Assembly (NCBI GenBank): GCA_028673005.1
Contig: CM054113.1
Span: 212,403,504-212,467,503 of the forward strand
Direction: 5' to 3'
Length of the DNA stretch: 64,000 bases
Source: Tanypteryx hageni
Lineage: Eukaryota; Arthropoda; Insecta; Odonata; Petaluridae
Below the pieces are notes generated by a model. The model did no database searches. It had not been told where the DNA came from and was given only the letters and a program-made list of their open reading frames with translations. Positions 11,844 to 22,265 of this stretch are shown piece by piece (the stretch's first letter is position 1; each line of letters opens with the position of its first letter). A program made the position numbers and the translations under genes.

Positions 11844-13448
11844 GTGTAGAGTACGGTGACCAACTTCTTGTACGTAAAGCGGGACATATTTACCGTGGAT
11901 TTCTAAGTGCTATTTTTTGGCTAAGAGGCTCGTTTGCATGCCGAGTGATTAGTGCCGCAGGCAAAAACTTTTATTTGAGAGAATAGAATTATAATGCGTT
12001 TTAAGCACATGTGTAATCATTTCCGAAAGTTTTTTACTTCTAAAATTGTTGTTTTAGTTAATATTTTTTAGGTTTATCATTTTCAGGGGCGAAAAAAAGA
12101 AACATTTTTAATTTATTTTTCTACAGAATGAATTTTCTTTGCAATATCATCGTTACAATGGAGGATATTATTAAATTATTCACAAGAATATTTCGTATTA
12201 TATTTAGCCGTCAGTATGGCTGTCAAGGTTACGACTTTTAACTGGGTTTTCTCCGAGATCCATATATTATTTATTATTGCAACACTTGCTCCACACAAGC
12301 GTTTTTCCCGGGTATGCACATACAAATTTCCAAAATATTTTTGTAGTTTCGTACTCAATATTCTGCTCAGTAAAATACTGAAATATTTCTATCCATTCTT
12401 GGTCTATTCTTTTATCGCACTCATTCCGTTCTCTTAGTTTTTCTTTTGTAATGTATAAGTTAACTCGTCGGATTTCATTTATCATAATTTTATCTTCAAT
12501 TATCATAGCAGGATATTTTTTCAACAACAATTCTATCGCCTTTTGAACCTTGTGCCAGTCGATCTAATTTCTCAACGATAACCATTCAAAGCAGATAAAT
12601 TCTTCCAGGTGGCCTGCCCATGACAGTAAATATTTTATACACATCGTGTAAAATGTTTTAGTAAGATTTTTCATAAATACTTCGATGGTTATTGTTTAGT
12701 TTGTTGGGCAATGTTTTATGCTCAGTGTTACAAAACTTTTTGCCAATCTGTGCTTAATATTTTCAATAATTTCATTATCAATACCAAACGTCTCCATTAC
12801 CCTATCGTCCACTCTTTCTATTGACAATATGGCTTTGTGGAATACAGATGCTTTGCTGTGTATAAAATATAACCATATTTCTGCCCGATGATTAGGAAAA
12901 AATTCATACAGAAAAATAGGACAGTTCTCCAATTCAGTCAAGAAATAATTTTTCAAGGGGATAAATAACCTTATAATTCTTTCCAGAGCTGACATTAGTT
13001 TTTGTATGACCCAATATTTTTTTACATTCAATATCAGTATTTTCACAAATATCTTCAAGTTTTGCAGCAGTAACGGTAAAAATGTGAAAATGACAATCTT
13101 CATTAAAAATAATTCAATAGAAATAGGCAAAGTATCTGCTTCACTTTGTATTGCATGATTGAATATAATATGTCCACAACAACCAGCTCCAAAAAGTTCT
13201 CTTCCTAAGTTTTTCTCTCTGAACATTTTTGGAAAAACACAAAGTACTGTGTTTTGAAATTGGACAGCCGCATTGTAGCCGTATGCAGGTTTCAAAACTA
13301 TACATTTCAAATTCTATTGTTTTCCGGACAATTATGCAAAAAATCGATAAATCCGGACTAAATCGAGACGTGTAACAAGGCGGGACAAATCTATAAAAAG
13401 AGGGACAGTCCCGCCAAAATCTGGACAGTTGGTCATCCAAGTGTAGAG
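11844..13448 (-). mobile_element. Degenerate hAT DNA transposon with perfect 8 bp TSD
   Basis: The element body is 11852-13440 (1589 bp). It is flanked by identical gtgtagag duplications at 11844-11851 and 13441-13448. The left end TACGGTGACCAACTT pairs with the reverse complement of the right end, TTGGATGACCAACTG, which gives imperfect terminal inverted repeats sharing TGACCAACT. A broken transposase lies inside on the minus strand. The body is about half the length of typical autonomous hAT elements, because the N-terminal coding region is missing. Confidence 0.9.
12176..13330 (-). pseudogene. hAT transposase relic (internal domain plus C-terminal dimerisation region)
   Basis: Read on the minus strand, a 204-residue open stretch (13310-12696) contains FGAGCCGHIIFNHAIQ, ADTLPISIE, CPIFLYEFF and RAEIWLYFIHSKASVFHKA. 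These correspond to the Cys/His and helical insertion regions of a hAT transposase. Just upstream, GYNAAVQFQ resembles the DNAN(V)NFG segment near the catalytic core. Further on, in other frames (12530-12267 and 12358-12176), FVCAYPG and SVAIINNIWISEKTQLKVVT resemble the C-terminal dimerisation domain (LPGTNASVERVFS...LW.DEK..L). The BED finger and N-terminal third are absent, and frameshifts separate the pieces. It cannot make an active enzyme. It lies wholly within the hAT element at 11852-13440. The family is clear; the subfamily is not assigned. Confidence 0.85.
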
Positions 13449-14360
13449 AGACTGGGGACAAATTGAAAACACACTCATCCCTCAAATTTCACGGTTTCGC
13501 TTTGCACAGTTCGTTTTTTTTTAAAGAACGACCTCAAATTGCACGGACATCAATTCAACTTTAACACGGTTTTGAAACTTTATTCGAAAATTAAAAGAGT
13601 AAAATATTCCTATTCATAAAGATAGGATAAAGGAGAGATTGTTGAATACAGTGTACCTAAACTGTAGCGTGTTGAGCTAAAGACGGCGCTCAAATGTAAT
13701 CTCATGTGTTCCTATTCACTTTGCACGGTCTATCAAGCAGTGCTTGATTCACGGGAGGTGCTCCGACAACACTGCATGAATCTGCCTGCAAGCAACAATT
13801 TATGCTGATTGACATAACTGCAAACAAATCTGCCTTTCGTCAACCATTTGGTCGCGTGAAGCATTAAAAACACGCCTTTTGATATTTTGGAAATTTTGAC
13901 TTTTTAAATAATTTTTTATATACTGTGAAACTTCTATAAAGCGATCATACGAACGGTTCCGAAGATAAATGGTCGTTTAGATGGTTCATCGATGAATAGG
14001 AGGGAAAATTACATTATGTATCCGGTATGAGAATATTTGTACTCATAAGGAAGTATTTTCGCTAACATGATGCAATATTAACATTGCATTTCATATAAAT
14101 TCGTACACTGTATCGATGAAGTAAATTAAGGTCAGATAAGTCTCATATTAGACGTACAAAGCGATCCCCATGAATGTTTAGTTTGGCCCTTACGACGCCA
14201 TCATTTGAAGGTTGAGGCTTTGAGATTTTCAATACCGCTTCTTAATTCAAAATGGAACAAAATTTTATATAGTCGAGCTTGCTTATACTATTTAGTTCAG
14301 CGAGTGAGGCTGAAATTGATGGAAATCCGCAATAGAAGCTTTAAATGAGACCGAGATTAA
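13449..14360. other. Unassigned AT-rich DNA
   Basis: Words such as CTCAAATTTCACGG (about 13481) resemble CCGTGTAAATTGAGGG near 15807 in reverse, so the edge of a dispersed repeat is possible. Nothing else is recognised. Confidence 0.45.
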
Positions 14361-14770
14361 GCACTGAAACACGTACGAATTTTAAAAAATTAATAAATAA
14401 AATCTTTTATTGTTTCACAAGAAGTCGCCCTTAAAGGAGAAAACAAGAAAAATATTTCAGACTATTTGTCCTCTATAAAATATTTTGGTGTCATGTTTTC
14501 AATTCATTACTATTTATTTATATAACTTAAGTTTGCACATCAAAGCCTAGAATATCGGTCTTCAAGGTAGATCAGCGCTTAAAAAAATTCGAATTTTGGA
14601 AAATTCTCCAAATAGCATAAATGAAAAGTTAATTGATCAAGACACCAAAATATTTTATAACGGGCAAATAGTCTGAAATATTTTTCTTTTTTTCCTTTTA
14701 AGGAGAAACAATAAAAGACTTCATTTTTGAATTTTTTAAAAATTCGTACTTTTTTCGTGTTTGAAGAGCT
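14361..14770. repeat. Long imperfect inverted repeat (about 150 bp arms)
   Basis: The left arm (about 14361-14510) and the right arm (about 14618-14770, reversed) share blocks such as TCTTTTATTGTTTC, AAAAATATTTCAGACTATTT and AAAATATTTTGGTGTC. By eye they are about 80% identical, with a spacer of roughly 110 bp. This could be a foldback MITE or two copies of a repeat inserted head to head. No target duplication was identified. Confidence 0.75.
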
Positions 14771-14957
14771 ATAATGATTAATATTCAATGTAAAAATAAT
14801 TACCAAAACACTGAAAAAATGGTCTACCCCGAAAAAAATATATTATAGTGGACGAACGCATATATAAGGTTTTATAATAATTTGAAAGAATCAAAATTCT
14901 TATGCACAGCAAAATATTCTGACTCGCAGAGGAAGAAAAAATGAGGATACATTCAAA

Positions 14958-15032
14958 ACCGAATGGGATTCGAACCATGAAATTCCGCTTGCCGAGAGTG
15001 CTCCTTAGCCATCTTAGCTATACGACAGTTAT
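14958..15032 (-). repeat. tRNA-derived SINE head (minus strand)
   Basis: On the minus strand an A-box-like TAGCTAAGATGGCTAAGGAG and a B box GGTTCGAATCC lie at tRNA spacing, with an anticodon-arm-like GCACTCTCGGCAAGCGGA between them. The end strands do not form a clean acceptor stem, so a retroposed tRNA relic is more likely than a gene. Confidence 0.65.
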
Positions 15033-15249
15033 ATTACTCTCATATAGGCATAGGTGTCAATCCCGGGGCTCCCAGACCCACCTACAGAGCCACCACGTAG
15101 ACGTCTGGAAACTTTAAACCTTAATAGTTTAATTTATGGAACACATACGAAATTGAGTGGTTTAAGAACAAGCTACACAATATTCCCTTCAATACGATCA
15201 TCAGTTCAACGGATATGATGGGAAAAAATGGTCTGCCCCAAAATATATA

Positions 15250-15300
15250 AATATACTATAGCTGAAAGTACCCGGCGTTGTTCGAGTTTTTAAGTCAAGA
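15250..15300 (-). mobile_element. Helentron-like 3' end (minus strand)
   Basis: The reverse complement reads CTCGAACAACGCCGGGTACT followed by TTCAGCTATAGTATA. It matches the element end at 3484-3516. The rest of the element would lie to the right but cannot be bounded. Confidence 0.45.
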
Positions 15301-16325
15301 TTTATACGGAAAATGCGTTCTCGAAAATTGCTGTGTAAATCAAAACCGTGTAAATCGAAACTAACGCTTCATATAAAATTGTGGGTGAGGTTCCTATTTA
15401 TTTTAAAATAAAGCATATTTTGGAAATTTGGTTTACAGGTATATATTTATCAGAAATTTGAATTCGGTTGCAATAATAATAATATAAGCATTATATAAAT
15501 GAACCTTCACATTAAATAAAAAATAAATTCATAAAAATATAGTAAACATTACAAAAAATAACATTTGTATTAAACTAAACAAAAACTTCATACAATCTGG
15601 GAAATTCAAGATTGAAGGAATAAAAAAATTGTTTGGCAAGGAAATGCATTTAATTATAAAATTGAAAAAACTAATTTAACGAAAACTTCAATAAATTTCT
15701 CCTCAATCAGTCATCTTCAGAGTCAAACAAATTTAACAACAGAGATCCAGTGTAAATCGAAAAATGGTCGCATTTTCTGTGTAAAACCGAAACTGTGAAC
15801 ATCAAGTACCGTGTAAATTGAGGGATAGGTGTACATCGGACGAACGCATATAAAAGATTTTATAAAAATGACGCTGTTAAAATTTCACTCAAAGTAAAAT
15901 AACACGAGCAGGGTTTCGCCTTACAAAGGCGTATTGTTCCGAATTAAAGTGAAATTTTAACATTTTTATTTTCTCTGTATTGTGTCGTGAATCAGTCCAA
16001 AAGCTTTTTAAAATAGAGAAAAAATAATTTAGAAATCATAACTGTGGTTATACATTTTGATAAATTATTAGATCCTCTTAATTTTAAGTCATTATGTTAC
16101 CCTTAACTTGTTCATATTAATATCAACATGACCGCATTTATAAGCGTATACTTATTCCTTTAAACTCCTACTCGCAGGTTTAAATGGAAGATGACTTTTT
16201 GACGATAAAATATGACCAAGTGCATTGTCATAGCGAACGTTTGAATGATCCGCCCACAATTTAGCCGACGACGGAGATCCACGCCTAAGAAGACGTCTTT
16301 CTTTAAGGTTTCTCGATTCCTTTCC
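15301..16325. other. Unassigned AT-rich DNA with dispersed words
   Basis: GGACGAACGCATATA-type words occur at 14849 and 15838, and GTGTAAATCGAAA words at 15344 and 15750. They suggest one or two eroded repeats that I cannot delimit. No coding signal. Confidence 0.45.
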
Positions 16326-16329
16326 TGTT

Positions 16330-17120
16330 TTCCCACCCCATTTATTCTTCCTGTAATCTCTCTTTCCATTTCCCTCCTTCCCTCTCCCTCTCTCTCTCTC
16401 TCTCCCCCCACTCTCCCTCTCCACCTCTCTCTCCCCCCCCCCCCTCTTCCGACCTTTCACGATACCTAACCTTCCCGTTTGCCACTCCGACTCGATTCAC
16501 TGTCAGCGATCGGTCCTCCATTAGACGCATCCACGCCGCGCTACGTTTTTTTTCAAGAAAATAAAGAGATAGAGAGAGAGAGAGACAGCCAACTTTTCTG
16601 ACGCGCAGGAAAATTCTCCGGATACGTTTTTCGAAGTGAAAATAACCCCGTCGTAATTCCGCCTGAATGGGAAGGAATGATCTTGGGAAGTAAGCAGGGG
16701 ATCGGAGTGATGAGGAATTCTTCTTAACTTGTCTTCCTCAACCTCCCGGAGGAGGATAAGGAGGAGGATGAAGAAGTTGGAGGTGAGGAGGAGGGGTGGT
16801 CGGGGGAGGAAGGAAAATGGAGAGTGGTGGAGGAAAGAAAGCGGTGGCTTAGCGGGGAGACGGATGAGGAAGTTTAAAAGAGGGGCGGGAGGCATCCGAG
16901 GGATTTTAAGGTCCTTTAAGACGAGTGGGAAAAATCTTCAGGGCGTAATAATGAAGAGAAGAAGAATCAGGCGTGGCGGAGGAGCGGGAATGTGTGTGTG
17001 TGTGCGAAGAGGGGGGTGGGAGGGGGGAAGGGGTATGAGTGACAAGGAGGAGGAAAAGTAAGAATGAGAAATGGGAATGGGGGAAGAGGGATGGGCTGGA
17101 GATTGCAAAAAGTGGAGGGA
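16330..17120. repeat. Pyrimidine tract switching to purine tract
   Basis: C/T-rich at 16330-16455, including a run of 12 C near 16433, then G/A-rich at 16735-17100 on the same strand. The long open frames on both strands are low-complexity. Confidence 0.85.
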
Positions 17121-17640
17121 GAATAAAATTTTCCCAAATCATACGAATAGTATCGTTAAATGTCTTGCCTCACAATCACGTTTCGGTTATGTAGATAGAT
17201 AGATAGACGAGTCTTTATTTGAGGGAGTCTTCCATCTGACATTTTGTCAATTACAAACAAGAAGAATGTAACAAAGAATAAAATAAAGAATGTAATACGC
17301 GCCATTGAGGATCTGACGATGAACGATACGCAGCAGACTGCATTTGTGTCGATTACTCGACTAATTATTTTGGATACTTTGTGTTTCATATCCTTTCCGA
17401 ATCTCTTTAATCTTAATTTAGATATTATAGGTGCACGATGTCATGATATTGTATTGTTTGTGTCGAAGAACTCGGAAGAAAAATCAGATGCACATTTTAG
17501 CTACAAAGCAGCCGCCATCAGTGGTGATTCACCGCTTGTGGGTTCTCTACCTAATTTCCCACACTTTTTATGGCCATTGGAGCCGCACAATCTATTGATA
17601 TGATCATAGTCGGAGTTTGAATCAAAGTGCAAACCCAGTA
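17121..17640. other. Unassigned DNA with a short GATA repeat
   Basis: A short (GATA)n run lies at 17191-17206. An open frame of 119 residues (17244-17603, plus) has normal composition but no motif I recognise. I do not call it a gene. Confidence 0.45.
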
Positions 17641-17799
17641 TTTTCAGGGTTTGGTATTATTTTCCTGGCCATCTCCTCTACCCTCCTTTAGATATGATAA
17701 GCTCGCCACGTCATGCTCGACATCCGTACGTAAAACAACTCCGAAAGGAAAAGTTTTATCTTTTCTCCGTTGCGGATAATAACGAACAGACCAAGGGGT

Positions 17800-18345
17800 T
17801 GGAAAGCTGGAAGAAAGAGGGTGGCGGAGTGATGATTGAAGGGAAAGAGAGGTTACGAACATGGAAGTGAAAGGGAGACGGGAAGGAAGGGCAGAGAGGA
17901 GAGAAGGGAGACATGATAGGGAGAGGGCGTGATATCTGCCGGTTGCGGAGTGGAGGGGAAAGGGGGAAGTGTGAGAGCGTATGTGCGAACGAATGTTGAT
18001 ATGGGAGGAGGGGGGAGAAAAGGGAGAGAGAGGAAGAGGGGGAAAGGGAGATAGAGGGAGGGGGAGAGAGGAGGGGGAGGAAAGGGAGAGAGAAAGAGGG
18101 GGCAGGGGAGGAGGGAGGAGGGGGCAAAGGAATAAGGTTGGTGCTAAGATCATGTGTCTTGGGGATGCGGGAGAAGTCGTGTGGGAAATTCTCCTAAGGA
18201 GAAAGGGTTTTGGCTTAAGGAAGTGTTGAATGTGAAGACTTCGCGAGTATAATGAGTCGGGTTTTAAGGGAATGGAGTGAGAGTGAGAGAGAGAGGTGTT
18301 TTAAGAGTTTTGCGAGGGAGAAAGAGGGGATAAGGATGGAGACTC
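17800..18345. repeat. Polypurine tract (plus strand)
   Basis: G/A-rich DNA, densest at 17990-18130. Its reverse-strand frames are SPL-rich shadows. Confidence 0.85.
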
Positions 18346-20275
18346 AAGATGTCGCCTGCTGCGGATTTGTCTCCATCGCTCTCTCTTTCTCTCTCTCGGT
18401 CTTATTCTGTTTTCCCATGTCATTGTGCTCGGTTCTGTAATGAGGCGAGGAAACAAATTTTCGTCCAAATTCATGCGTTTGGGTATGTGGTTGTAATTGG
18501 GGTATTGTGGGAGAAAGTACGCACGTTATCAAACATTCATTCATTTGCGGGTAATCCGTTTGGCAGAGGGGTTTAAACCAGGTTCCTACGTATCCTCCCC
18601 TCCACTTTCCTTGATGTCTCTCTCTTTCCTCTTCGAGTGGTCTCGACAACAGGAAACTTTGCTTCAGTTCTCCGCAACCGCAATTGAAACCAAATTGCTT
18701 CGTAACCGGAGGATTTGCCAATTTTTTATTGAATATTTCATAATCCGGACCAAATATTTAAACGACTTGAAATATGTACAGGAAGTCCATGGTAATTTGA
18801 CAAAATCATAATTAAAATTAATTAATTAATTCAACCCTCTAATTCTGGTATTCCGAAATATGAAGAGAACAATGCGCTTCAATGGAATGAATTATATAAA
18901 AATAAGTGCTATATGAAATACATGGTAAATATAATACGTACGCGCACGTAGAATTGCCAGGGGCTTTCTGGAGTCCCTGTAGATTCTAGCAATAATTTCC
19001 TTAACCTGTTTGGAAAATGTTCTACACAAGTCTCATGAAATTTGGTTCGATGTGTCGAGAAGCTGGAGTGGACCCAAAAGCGTATCGTGAAATTTAAATA
19101 GTTTCGGAGCTCTGAGTTCACCCTTTTGCCTTCAAATTTCTTTCGATCGTTTGTTTAAGAATGCATCTCTTCTGAAGAAGATACCGATCCAATCTGTCGC
19201 GCCCTTTCCAACGCAAGCTGTATACCTATACTTAACAGTAAGGGAAATAAGAAGATGAGTGTTACGCAAGAAAAAATGTTTTTTATCATGTGCATGTCCT
19301 TTGCAACTCCTTAACACCTTTTGGCGTAAAAACATCTCTTATAATGGTAACTTTAAATGGGAGAAAAAAATCTCCACAGCGTAATAAAAGTGCCTGTGTT
19401 CCCTATTGCCATATGTACATATCGTTTTGGGAATGAGTAGATTATTTTAACTAGTCATTCTCGTCCAGAGTCATTTTTGCGCAAAGAATTTATCAGAGGC
19501 ATCCTTTATCACCTAAAACACAAATCTCTCCTGTTACTAGACTAAGCAATTTAGGTACCTAAACATCAATGGCGAAATGATGATTCGGTCGTCATAGAAA
19601 GGCGGATTGCAATCCTAAAAAACGCCTTCAAGCGTCAATTATCATCCGAGAGAGGAGAAGAGCAAACATGTGCATTTATTCATCAAACGCAAGAAGGGCG
19701 AGTGCGAACACACTTCCTCGATTCCCTTATATGGCCATAACGTCGCGAAAGAAAAAAAGAAATATTTACGATCGAATTACGCTCTACGGCTTTGCCCTCG
19801 ACGAGCGCGCGCCTGTTTGGAGAGCCCACACTTAATATGCATTTATCTCCGAATTCTGGCCACCCGCAGATTATACGCCCTCTTTGTTGGCGCGAGTGAC
19901 CGCATTCGAAAGAGGAACGCGTCTTTTGTGAAGGAGTTATTTAGACGATTCACACACAGAGGGGCAAGCCGCGTTTCCACGATTCACTGGACAGCCATCT
20001 CGAGGGAAATCCCATTACCACACACACTCATACTCACACGTGTAGCCATAAACACGTATATTTACGTGTACTCGTATATGTGTATATATCCTGCCTTTGA
20101 GTATTGCTTCTAAACGATTTCGAAGGCATTTGCCGCGGAAAAGACCCATCTCGGATGGAGTTCCGGAATCCTAAGCACCCGCCGGGGCGTTTCCGGAACG
20201 CTGATCGCGGTAACGAGATCGGAGGTTTTTTTTTGCAGCTCTAGGAGAGGAAGTTGGAAGAAATGGATGTTTGTA
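18346..20275. other. Unassigned intergenic DNA
   Basis: A 147-residue open frame at 19670-20113 and smaller ones show no domain, signal peptide or repeat. A few CpG-bearing, GC-richer stretches (19780-20220) stand out from the AT-rich background without an identifiable function. Confidence 0.45.
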
Positions 20276-20284
20276 TAAGTGGGC

Positions 20285-20530
20285 TATGGATAGGGTGAGG
20301 GGGAGAGTGAGTGAAGGAGAGAGAGAGAGGTAGATGGAGAGGGAGGGAGAGATGTAGAGGTAGAAGGAGAGAGAGAGGAAGAGGAAGGGAGAAGTAGAGA
20401 AATGGAGAGGTAGAGGAAGGGATGAAGAGGAAGCGGTATAGATGAAGAGGGAGGGAGAAAGAGGTAGAGAGAGGGAGAAAGAGAGAAATAGGAATAGGGA
20501 GAGAGAGGAAAATGGAGAGAGGAAGGCAGA
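20285..20530. repeat. GA-rich low-complexity tract
   Basis: GAGAGAGG/GGTAGAGG-type repeats on the plus strand. Confidence 0.9.
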
Positions 20531-20688
20531 GTTAGGTTGGTAGATGTGAATGAACGGTGGAAACTAAAATGGCAAAAATTGTTTAGAAGAATAAGAACTG
20601 AAAGAAAAGTCGTGATTTCGGTATTAAATAAATTATTTCATTCCTGATGTTTCTCTGACCCATCCAGCGATTACAACAATGTAAATGA

Positions 20689-21422
20689 CTTTAAAACAGT
20701 GGTTCCCATACTTTTTGGTTGGGGACCATATAGCCCACACCAAGTCGATTTAAAATTGAAGAATAATTAAGGAATATAAGGGTTTAGTTTCTAGTAAATA
20801 TAGCCCAATTTTATGGAATAAAGGGATCCGAGGATCCTATGCAGACAGGCATAAGCTGTAAAGTTGAGAATAGTTTTGAAACGAGAAAAAAGTCTGCTAT
20901 GACCGGGAATCGAACCCGGGTCTTCCACTTTCCGGGCGGATATTCTACCTCTGAACTATCGTTCTCGTTTCTGAACGCGGATGTTTTCTTGGTTGGTTCA
21001 GTGGTAGAATATCCGCCCGGAAAGTGGAAGACCCGGGTTCGATTCCCGGTCATAGCAGACTTTTTTCTCGTTTCAAAACTATTCCCAATATTACCCAATT
21101 TGTTTGAAATGAATTCAGTTATTATGGAAATAGAGAAGTGGAGAAGAAATGTACACTCAAATCACAATTTAGCACCACCGTTTTTCTATCACTGAGATTG
21201 GGGTTAAAATGGAGGTAAGGCAAATCGAGTTATATGCTTGCTCTATGTAATCATAAGATGGAAATTCTGTTCAGAACGATTAATGAGCGGTATGCGAGGG
21301 TGGTGCTAAATCGGTGTTTGACGGTACTTTCATTTTATGTTGCATTGTGTCCTTTTTTAAACTCATTGGAGGCCGGGTGAAGACACTCGGCAGGCCGTAG
21401 TTTGGGCACCACTGTTTTAAAT
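20689..21422. mobile_element. Non-autonomous hAT element carrying nested SINE palindrome
   Basis: The body is 20697-21414 (718 bp). The left end CAGTGGTTCCCATACTTTTT matches the reverse complement of the right end, CAGTGGTGCCCAAACTACGG, through CAGTGGT-CCCA-ACT. The flanks are ctttaaaa (20689-20696) and ttttaaat (21415-21422). They agree at 6 of 8 bases and have T-A in the centre, which fits an aged hAT target duplication. Inside lies the tRNA-like palindrome at 20868-21084. No transposase piece is seen. Confidence 0.75.
20868..21084. repeat. 89 bp-arm palindrome of tRNA-Gly-derived SINE copies
   Basis: The left arm 20868-20956 and the right arm 20996-21084 are inverted copies with about one mismatch (GTTCAGAGGTAG against GTTCAGTGGTAG) around a 39 bp spacer. 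Each arm contains a Gly-tRNA-like head: GGTTCAGTGGTAGAATATCC, then GACCCGGGTTCGATTCCCGG. The left, minus-strand copy keeps the family's upstream segment (GCGTTCAGAAACGAGAACG), which also occurs at 56.6 kb. The acceptor stem does not form, because ATAGC has no partner. These are therefore SINE heads, not tRNA genes. The arms could extrude as a cruciform. Confidence 0.85.
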
Positions 21423-21840
21423 AATCCATTCGCGATGTGCATGAGTAACTGGCCAATAAACGAGAGAGGATAAACCGCGAAGAAAACGGAATGGTAAAAG
21501 ACAATGTAATGATTGAGAAGTATGCCAAAATGCTGGGAGAAGGCCTGAAATGGGAATTCCGTGTAGCTGTGAATAGATGGGTGAGTTTGGTCGGCGGGAT
21601 GGCGGAGCGAGTGATTCGGGTCAAGGAGAGAGATGGGGTGGTGTTTGGGGAGGTAATCGTTGCGGGAGAAGTGACAGGAAGAGGGCGGGGAGGAAAGGCG
21701 GAGGAGAGGCTCCTCCTCCGCGCGATGGGACACATTCGGCGATCGGACGAGTGTCGCACTGCAGTGTTGCCGAGGGAGATTTTAATCCGCATCCGTGGGA
21801 CACACACGAGGACCACGCCGCCGTAGATAAATCATTGGCA
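21423..21840. other. Unassigned DNA, GC-richer
   Basis: Overlapping open frames on three or more frames (21280-21926) indicate composition bias. I see no protein family here. Confidence 0.45.
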
Positions 21841-21844
21841 GAGG

Positions 21845-22265
21845 TACTCTCCTCCTTCCCACTCCCTCTGCGTGCCTCGCTATCCCTCTCTTCATGGAAG
21901 AGCGCTAATCTTCCGTTTGATATCATGCTGCCCCTCTATATGTGTCTTTTGTGCCGGTTTTCCTCCCCCTCCTCTTCTCTCCTCCCCCTCCTCTTCTCCC
22001 CTTCCCCTCCTCTTCTTCCCTTCCCCTCCTATCTTCTCCTCCCCCTCCTCTCTTCCCCTTCCCTTTTTCATCCCTTCCCCTCCCCTCTTCTTCGCTTCAT
22101 GAGGACCCTAACCTTCCCACACACGTATACGTGTCCCTCTTAATCTGCAGATTTGCCAGGTAATGGTTTTTATTCGCCCAAATAATCAGCCCTCCGCCTC
22201 TCCCTGCATCCATCCATCCAAACCCTCTCTCTCTCCCTCTCTCTTCCTCTCTCTCTCCCTCTTTG
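21845..22265. repeat. Polypyrimidine tract (plus strand)
   Basis: CTCCTCTTC-type sequence at 21960-22095 and CTCTCTCC runs at 22225-22262. Confidence 0.9.

Noticed and set aside
19670..20113. 147-residue plus-strand frame with mixed composition
   Set aside because: No recognisable domain, codon pattern or splice context. It cannot be supported from sequence alone.
20985..21057. A functional tRNA-Gly gene
   Set aside because: The T arm and B box are good, but the 5' strand cannot pair with the ATAGC 3' strand. The anticodon loop lacks the usual T33, and the family is dispersed.
20839..21195. Mirror-image frames of 118 and 95 residues
   Set aside because: They are translations of the SINE palindrome, so both strands give the same peptide segments.
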